Assembly (NCBI GenBank): GCA_038206725.1
Contig: JBBRAO010000009.1
Span: 1 to 64,000, forward strand
Direction of reading: 5' to 3'
DNA from: JBAXXL01 sp038206725
GTDB lineage: Bacteria; Bacteroidota; Ignavibacteria; Kapaibacteriales; UBA2268
Length of the DNA: 64,000 nt
In this document: piece by piece, positions 59,411-64,000 of the stretch
How positions within the stretch are numbered: position 1 is the first letter of the stretch
Layout: the number at the start of each line of letters is the position of its first letter
The notes under the pieces: model-generated
Told to the model about the DNA's origin: nothing
The model's database searches: none
Seen by the model: only the letters and a program-made list of their open reading frames with translations
Program-made: the position numbers and the translations under genes

Positions 59411-61090
59411 TTAGTGTTTAATTCTGTGTACTTGATAGTTTGGTGAAGTGTAAACAAAACGTTTGATGCTGTTTTTAGGAGTTTTCTCGAATTCTTCTTC
59501 TATAATTTTAATCTCAGCGATATTCAAGTAACCCGCTAAGCGGTTGTTTATACTATCCTTGTAATTAAGAATGTCGTCGTAAGCCGTTGCTTTATCCAAT
59601 TTATGGCTTTCTATGTGTTCAAAATCCGGTGCCACAAGTGCTATCAATTTTCCCTCTTTTTCAACAACTAAGCTCTCGCCTACCAAAGGATAATTATTTA
59701 TCACCGCTTCAATTTCTTCAGGATAAATGTTTTGACCGGATGGACCTAAAATCATACTTTTCGACCGTCCTTTAATGTATATCGTACCGTCGCGCCCTAT
59801 TACACCCAAATCGCCGGTGTGCAGCCATTTGTCGGAATCAATCGCTTCGCGTGTTAAGAATTCGTTTCTATAATAGCCATCCATTACATTGTCGCCGCGA
59901 ACCATAATTTCACCCGGCAAGTTCTGTGGATCGCGCGAATTAATCTTCACTTCCAATGTGTCAACAGCTTTGCCGGTGCCGCCAACTTTACGCGAACGGT
60001 GTGGGTCGTAAGCTATCAGCGGACCACATTCGGTCATTCCATACCCTACAGTAAAATTCAACCCGATTTTCGTAAAGAAGTTTTCTACTTCCGGATTTAA
60101 CGCCGCGCCTCCGCTGACCAATTCTTTGAAGTTTCCGCCGAAAGCATCGGTAACTTTAGCGTTGATTTTTTTCAGTACCTGACCGTTTAGAATCGGAATT
60201 TTCAATAATGTTTTTACCTTGGGGTCTTGCAAAGCAGGAATAATCTGCTTTTTATAGATTTTCTCAACCACAAGAGGAACAGATAAAATCAGCCTTGGTT
60301 TGATCTCTCTGAACGCTTCCATAATAATCGACGGCGATGGAACTCTGCCCAATAATGTAACGAAACATCCCAAAGTAAGAGGATATAAAAACTCGAATGT
60401 ACATCCGTAGGAGTGCGCTAACGGCAAGAATGACAATATACAATCTGCTGTTTTCAATGGCATATACTTTCTGCCGTACCATACGTTTGCGGATATCGAA
60501 CGGTGCGACAGCATAACACCTTTAGGTATTCCGCTGGTTCCGGAGGTATAAGATATAACCATTAGCTCGCAGTTTTTATTCTTCGGAAGGGTGAATTTCT
60601 TAGCGGTTAATTTGGATTCATATTTACTCTCAAAAATTTTATCGGCATCGTGAAGTTTATGCCCTATACCGCCTATATCGTCTTTTAGGCTCATAGTTTC
60701 TAAAGTAAATACACCTTTAAGATTTTTGAATTCTTTCACGTCTATTTTGTTATAGATATTCTCGGAAATGAATGCGAATTCCGAATCGGAATGATTTACC
60801 AAATCGTGAATATCTTGTGGTTTGAAATCGGAAAGCAGGGGGACAATCACAGCACCGTAAGTAACTGTTGCCAGATAAACTAAGCACCAATTGACCGAAT
60901 TTTTGGAAACGAGCGCTATTTTGTCGCCTCGTTTTACCCCAATTGCTTCAAATGTCGAATGTATCTGATAAATGGCTTTTGCTAATTCGCCATAAGTTAT
61001 CGCTGTTTCTTTGTAATTAGCTAAAGCGCGGATATTCCAGTTTTTCTGAATGCTTTCTTCTAAGTAATTTGTATAGTTATAGGTCGCCAT
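59411..61090 (-). CDS. AMP-dependent long-chain acyl-CoA synthetase
   Basis: The protein of 559 residues belongs to the adenylate-forming family. Motif A3 is VISYTSGTSGIPKGVMLSHRS (about 175). YGMTECGPLIAY, the TGDLGVIGRDGTIYIKGRSKSMI hinge region and GQNIYPEEIEAVIN follow, and the catalytic Lys is in the C-terminal KTPKNSIKRF. It joins a fatty acid to CoA via an acyl-AMP. I choose ATG 61090 because a TGGAGTG ribosome-binding site lies 8 bases upstream, and the upstream ATG is not supported. No neighbouring beta-oxidation genes are present, so the exact chain length is not predictable. Confidence 0.92.
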   Translation of the reverse strand: MATYNYTNYLEESIQKNWNIRALANYKETAITYGELAKAIYQIHSTFEAIGVKRGDKIALVSKNSVNWCLVYLATVTYGAVIVPLLSDFKPQDIHDLVNHSDSEFAFISENIYNKIDVKEFKNLKGVFTLETMSLKDDIGGIGHKLHDADKIFESKYESKLTAKKFTLPKNKNCELMVISYTSGTSGIPKGVMLSHRSISANVWYGRKYMPLKTADCILSFLPLAHSYGCTFEFLYPLTLGCFVTLLGRVPSPSIIMEAFREIKPRLILSVPLVVEKIYKKQIIPALQDPKVKTLLKIPILNGQVLKKINAKVTDAFGGNFKELVSGGAALNPEVENFFTKIGLNFTVGYGMTECGPLIAYDPHRSRKVGGTGKAVDTLEVKINSRDPQNLPGEIMVRGDNVMDGYYRNEFLTREAIDSDKWLHTGDLGVIGRDGTIYIKGRSKSMILGPSGQNIYPEEIEAVINNYPLVGESLVVEKEGKLIALVAPDFEHIESHKLDKATAYDDILNYKDSINNRLAGYLNIAEIKIIEEEFEKTPKNSIKRFVYTSPNYQVHRIKH

Positions 61091-61114
61091 AAAAACACTC
61101 CAAAAATAATACAA

Positions 61115-61550
61115 TATATATTTTGCTAAAATAAGACTTTTTTATCGAAAATCGCAAATTTCCGATAAATTATATCATTAAAAATGAAGAATCCATATTA
61201 AAACAATTATAAATTGTAAATTATAAATGCGGAGAAGACCATCCCATCAATGGATAAAATGTTTATAGAAAGAGGCTGAACGTAGGCACGAAATAAGCGA
61301 TACAGAAAAAACCTTATTTTCCATATCAACCTTAGTAGAAAATCCGGCACCATTACCCTACGACCTTATTTCCTTATTCAAAGCCCAAAAATAAGGTGAT
61401 AAGGTTAGTGCATACGCACATATTTCTTTTCTACTAAGGTTAGAACGGGTTTCATCCGTGGTTATTGAGATTAAACTACTTCGTAGCTCTAAGATGGCAT
61501 CTCGACTTCGCTCGATGGCCGGCACATTCTTCGCATTCAAAATTTCCGGT
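61115..61550. repeat. Repeat-rich region containing the best family G element
   Basis: The family G element at 61306-61441 has perfect 15-bp outer arms AACCTTAGTAGAAAA (61328-61342) and TTTTCTACTAAGGTT (61427-61441), and 16-bp inner arms (61363-61378, 61390-61405). It is followed by family K (GGTTTCATCCGTGGTTATTG, 61448-61467) and family E (GCATCTCGACTTCGCTCGAT, about 61497-61516). Nothing else, and no gene, is seen. Confidence 0.8.
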
Positions 61551-64000
61551 TTACCTTTTCTTTATTTCGTTGGACAAATCGCTTAAAATCTGCAGAGCTT
61601 GAAGCGGTGTTAGTTCGTCCGGGTTTAGTTCGCTGATACGAGCGCGCAGAAAATCGTCGCACACTTCGAATATAGCCAATTGGTCGGGATTGTGAAATTC
61701 GTATCTTGCTTTAACGGGTTTAATTTTGGTGGTGTCGGGTCTCGCGATTTCCTCTTCCCCGCCGCCGTCCAGAAGCAGAATAATCTCATTAGCGCGGCGA
61801 ATAACATCGTACGGCAATCCCGCCATTTTGGCAACGTGGATACCGTAAGAGTTATCGGAGCCGCCGGAGACAACATTATGAGTGAAAATGATATTGTTTC
61901 CGGTACCCACAACTTCGATTCTGAAATTCTGAATTTTATCGTATTTTTCGGTTAAACTGTTTAATTCGTGATAGTGAGTGGCGAATAGAGTTTTAGCTCG
62001 GATTTCATTATGGATAAACTCAGTTATAGCCCACGCCAATGCGATTCCGTCGGTAGTCGCGGTTCCACGCCCGACTTCATCTAACAAGATTAAACTTTTC
62101 GAAGTGGCGTTGTTCAAGATATTTGCGGCTTCCTGCATTTCGACTAAAAACGTTGACTCGCCTGCTGTTATATTATCCTGAGCCCCCACCCTTGTGAAAA
62201 TCCTATCCACCAATCCGAATGTGGCTTTTTCTGCGGCTACATAGCACCCGATTTGACCCATAAATACAACCAAAGCGGTTTGGCGTAAATAGCACGATTT
62301 GCCGCTCATATTCGGTCCGGTAATTATCTGGATTTGCTTTTCGGTAGTGTCCAAATATGTGGAATTCGGTACGAAAGTTTGCCCCTCGGGTAAAAGCTGT
62401 TCTACAACCGGATGGCGTGCTGAGGTCAATTCCATACTGTCGCCGTCATCAATTATCGGTTTAGTATAATTGTTTTTCTTTGAGATATGGGCGAAACTGA
62501 GCAAACAATCCAATTCGGCGATAGCGTAAGCATCCTTTTGTATTTCGAAAGTTTGACGCGAAATCTCGGTTAATAATTCTTCGTACATCCGTCGTTCAAT
62601 AGTGCCAATTCTATCTTCCGCCGCCATTTGAATTTGCTCGAAATCCTTTAGCTCAGGCGTGATATAGCGCTCACTGTTAACTAAGGTTTGTTTGCGCTGA
62701 TAACTTAGCGGCACTTTGTCTTTACTGGTGTTATAAATATCCAAATAATAGCCAAATACGCTCGTATAACCGATTTTTAGTTTTGATATGCCTGTCGCCT
62801 CTCTTTGCTCTTCTTGATAGCGGTTGAGCCATTCCTTGCCGTGCAATTTTGCTTCTACGTATTTATCCAACTCCGCGTCAATTCCTGTTCTGAACAAAGT
62901 TCCATTTCCGATTTGAATTGAAGGCTCGTCTATAATTATATCGCCTATTCTTTGCACTAAATCTTCCAACGTGTTGATTGTATCACTTAAATCCGATAGC
63001 ATATCGGAGCTAAGTTCCGACAAGCCATCTTTCAGCAAAGGAAGTAAGTTAAGGCTGTTTTTTAGACTGATTATATCTCTTGGATTTGCGCGTCGTGTGC
63101 TAACTTTCGATATCAAACGTTCCAAATCACCAAAACTATCTAATACTTTACGCAGATAATCCCTTTTCTCATCGTTTGTATATAGAGCAGTTACAGCATT
63201 CAAGCGTTTGTTGATTTGTTTCAAATTTTTCAAAGGACGGGCTATCCAGGTTTTAAAAAGGCGTCCACCCATAGGAGTGCGAGTCGAATCCAAAATGCTG
63301 ATTAATGTGGAGGACGAATCGTCGTGGTTGGAATAAAGTATTTCCAAATTTCTACGTGTGGAATTGTCCAAAGTCATAAATTCGGTAGGGTCGTATATTG
63401 AAATGCTTCTTATATGCTCGGCGGCTGATTTTTGTGTTTCGTTAATATAGTGCATCAACGCGCCCGCGGCGGCTATCGAAGAATAATTTTCATCAATTCC
63501 GAATCCTTTCAGGCTTTTGGTTTCAAACTGCCGGAGCAAAATATCGCGCGTAAATTCTTGATCGAAAATCCAATCTTCTAATTTAGTATATGATACTTTC
63601 GATGGGTAGGTGGTCATCAGATTTTCAATTTCCAAAGCCTGCGCTTTTGAAAACAGTAATTCAGCAGGCGAAATGTTGCTCAAAACTTCAGCCACTTTAT
63701 TAGGGTTTACCTCGGCGGTAACAAATTCACCGGTAGAAATGTCCGAAAAAGCGATTCCAGCTTTGGTGGATTTCTTATCGCGGAATAGATATACCGATGC
63801 GCAGTAATTATTGGCATTGGTTTCTAAAAGTTTGTCGTAAAGCGTTATGCCGGGTGTTACAACCTCAACCACACCGCGTTTCACAATACCTTTAGCTAAT
63901 TTGGGGTCTTCCAATTGCTCGCAAACAGCCACGCGGTATCCGGCTTTTACCAATTTGGGTAGGTAATTGTCTAATTGATGGTGCGGGAAACCCGCCAACT
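61551..64000 (-). CDS. mutS: DNA mismatch repair protein MutS (N-terminus outside the window)
   Basis: MutS recognises base mismatches and starts repair. About 816 residues are visible, beginning at LAGFPHHQLDNYLPKLVKAGYRVAVCEQ, which corresponds to about residue 50 of MutS1. The mismatch-contacting F-x-E motif is therefore beyond base 64000. Present are the connector, the core/clamp, Walker A ITGPNMSGKSCYLRQTAL (about 610 of the visible part), the GESTFLVEM and LLDEVGRGTATTDG (Walker B) motifs, and FATHYHELN. The C-terminus FEVCDDFLRARISELNPDELTPLQAL fits the dimerisation region. It is not MutS2, since no Smr domain is present. Confidence 0.97.
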   Translation of the reverse strand, partial: LAGFPHHQLDNYLPKLVKAGYRVAVCEQLEDPKLAKGIVKRGVVEVVTPGITLYDKLLETNANNYCASVYLFRDKKSTKAGIAFSDISTGEFVTAEVNPNKVAEVLSNISPAELLFSKAQALEIENLMTTYPSKVSYTKLEDWIFDQEFTRDILLRQFETKSLKGFGIDENYSSIAAAGALMHYINETQKSAAEHIRSISIYDPTEFMTLDNSTRRNLEILYSNHDDSSSTLISILDSTRTPMGGRLFKTWIARPLKNLKQINKRLNAVTALYTNDEKRDYLRKVLDSFGDLERLISKVSTRRANPRDIISLKNSLNLLPLLKDGLSELSSDMLSDLSDTINTLEDLVQRIGDIIIDEPSIQIGNGTLFRTGIDAELDKYVEAKLHGKEWLNRYQEEQREATGISKLKIGYTSVFGYYLDIYNTSKDKVPLSYQRKQTLVNSERYITPELKDFEQIQMAAEDRIGTIERRMYEELLTEISRQTFEIQKDAYAIAELDCLLSFAHISKKNNYTKPIIDDGDSMELTSARHPVVEQLLPEGQTFVPNSTYLDTTEKQIQIITGPNMSGKSCYLRQTALVVFMGQIGCYVAAEKATFGLVDRIFTRVGAQDNITAGESTFLVEMQEAANILNNATSKSLILLDEVGRGTATTDGIALAWAITEFIHNEIRAKTLFATHYHELNSLTEKYDKIQNFRIEVVGTGNNIIFTHNVVSGGSDNSYGIHVAKMAGLPYDVIRRANEIILLLDGGGEEEIARPDTTKIKPVKARYEFHNPDQLAIFEVCDDFLRARISELNPDELTPLQALQILSDLSNEIKKR

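Overview
The window looks like an AT-rich genome of the Bacteroidetes/Chlorobi (FCB) superphylum, possibly a Kapabacteria- or Ignavibacteria-like lineage; the phylum-level guess is inference. Support comes from at least five proteins ending in type IX secretion (T9SS) sorting domains, a TonB-dependent receptor, several outer-membrane beta-barrels, promoter-like TAnnTTTG boxes of the Bacteroidetes sigma-A type, and housekeeping genes (infB, nusA, truA, pepT, acpS, mutA, pnp, rpsO, folC, mutS) interleaved with secreted and surface proteins. No rRNA, tRNA, CRISPR array or complete mobile element was recognised.

Layout. 1-8.7 kb: tail of a T9SS cargo protein, a RusA-like protein, the convergent nusA-infB operon with a terminator-like hairpin in its leader, then an M14 carboxypeptidase overlapping truA. 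9-16.5 kb: a zinc-protease lipoprotein, a large IgGFc-binding-like T9SS protein, a 39-residue basic protein, a cupin, and a repeat-rich T9SS protein whose sorting domain contains two perfect palindromes read in frame. 16.5-19.6 kb: a type II restriction-modification pair, a GT9 glycosyltransferase, and a diverged second copy of the methyltransferase promoter and 5' end just upstream of the glycosyltransferase. 19.7-22.8 kb: two secreted proteins, one with three 76-residue repeats. 23.4-31 kb: pepT, acpS, an operon of a reprolysin-like T9SS metalloprotease and a TonB receptor, and a GNAT acetyltransferase. 31-36 kb: a 13-repeat beta-propeller T9SS protein and the small subunit of methylmalonyl-CoA mutase without its large subunit. 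36.4-45 kb: outer-membrane proteins (two tandem paralogues), then a 4.8-kb segment (TPR protein, FISUMP protein, VWA-OmpA lipoprotein, hicBA, transposase remnant) bounded by 144-bp direct repeats of the upstream gene's 3' end. 45-53.4 kb: ECF sigma factor with an anti-sigma/beta-barrel fusion, a five-gene envelope operon ending in mntP, and an LRAT-like protein. 53.6-64 kb: rpsO-pnp, a U32 peptidase with folC, a HicB remnant, an acyl-CoA synthetase and the start-truncated mutS.

Intergenic DNA is dominated by short palindromic repeats in at least ten recurring families, packed side by side between genes. Several act or could act as terminators, two are fused in frame into a protein, one class forms nested inverted repeats of about 110 bp, and one direct-repeat pair brackets hicBA. 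This repeat system, and its intrusion into coding sequence, is the most unusual aspect of the window.
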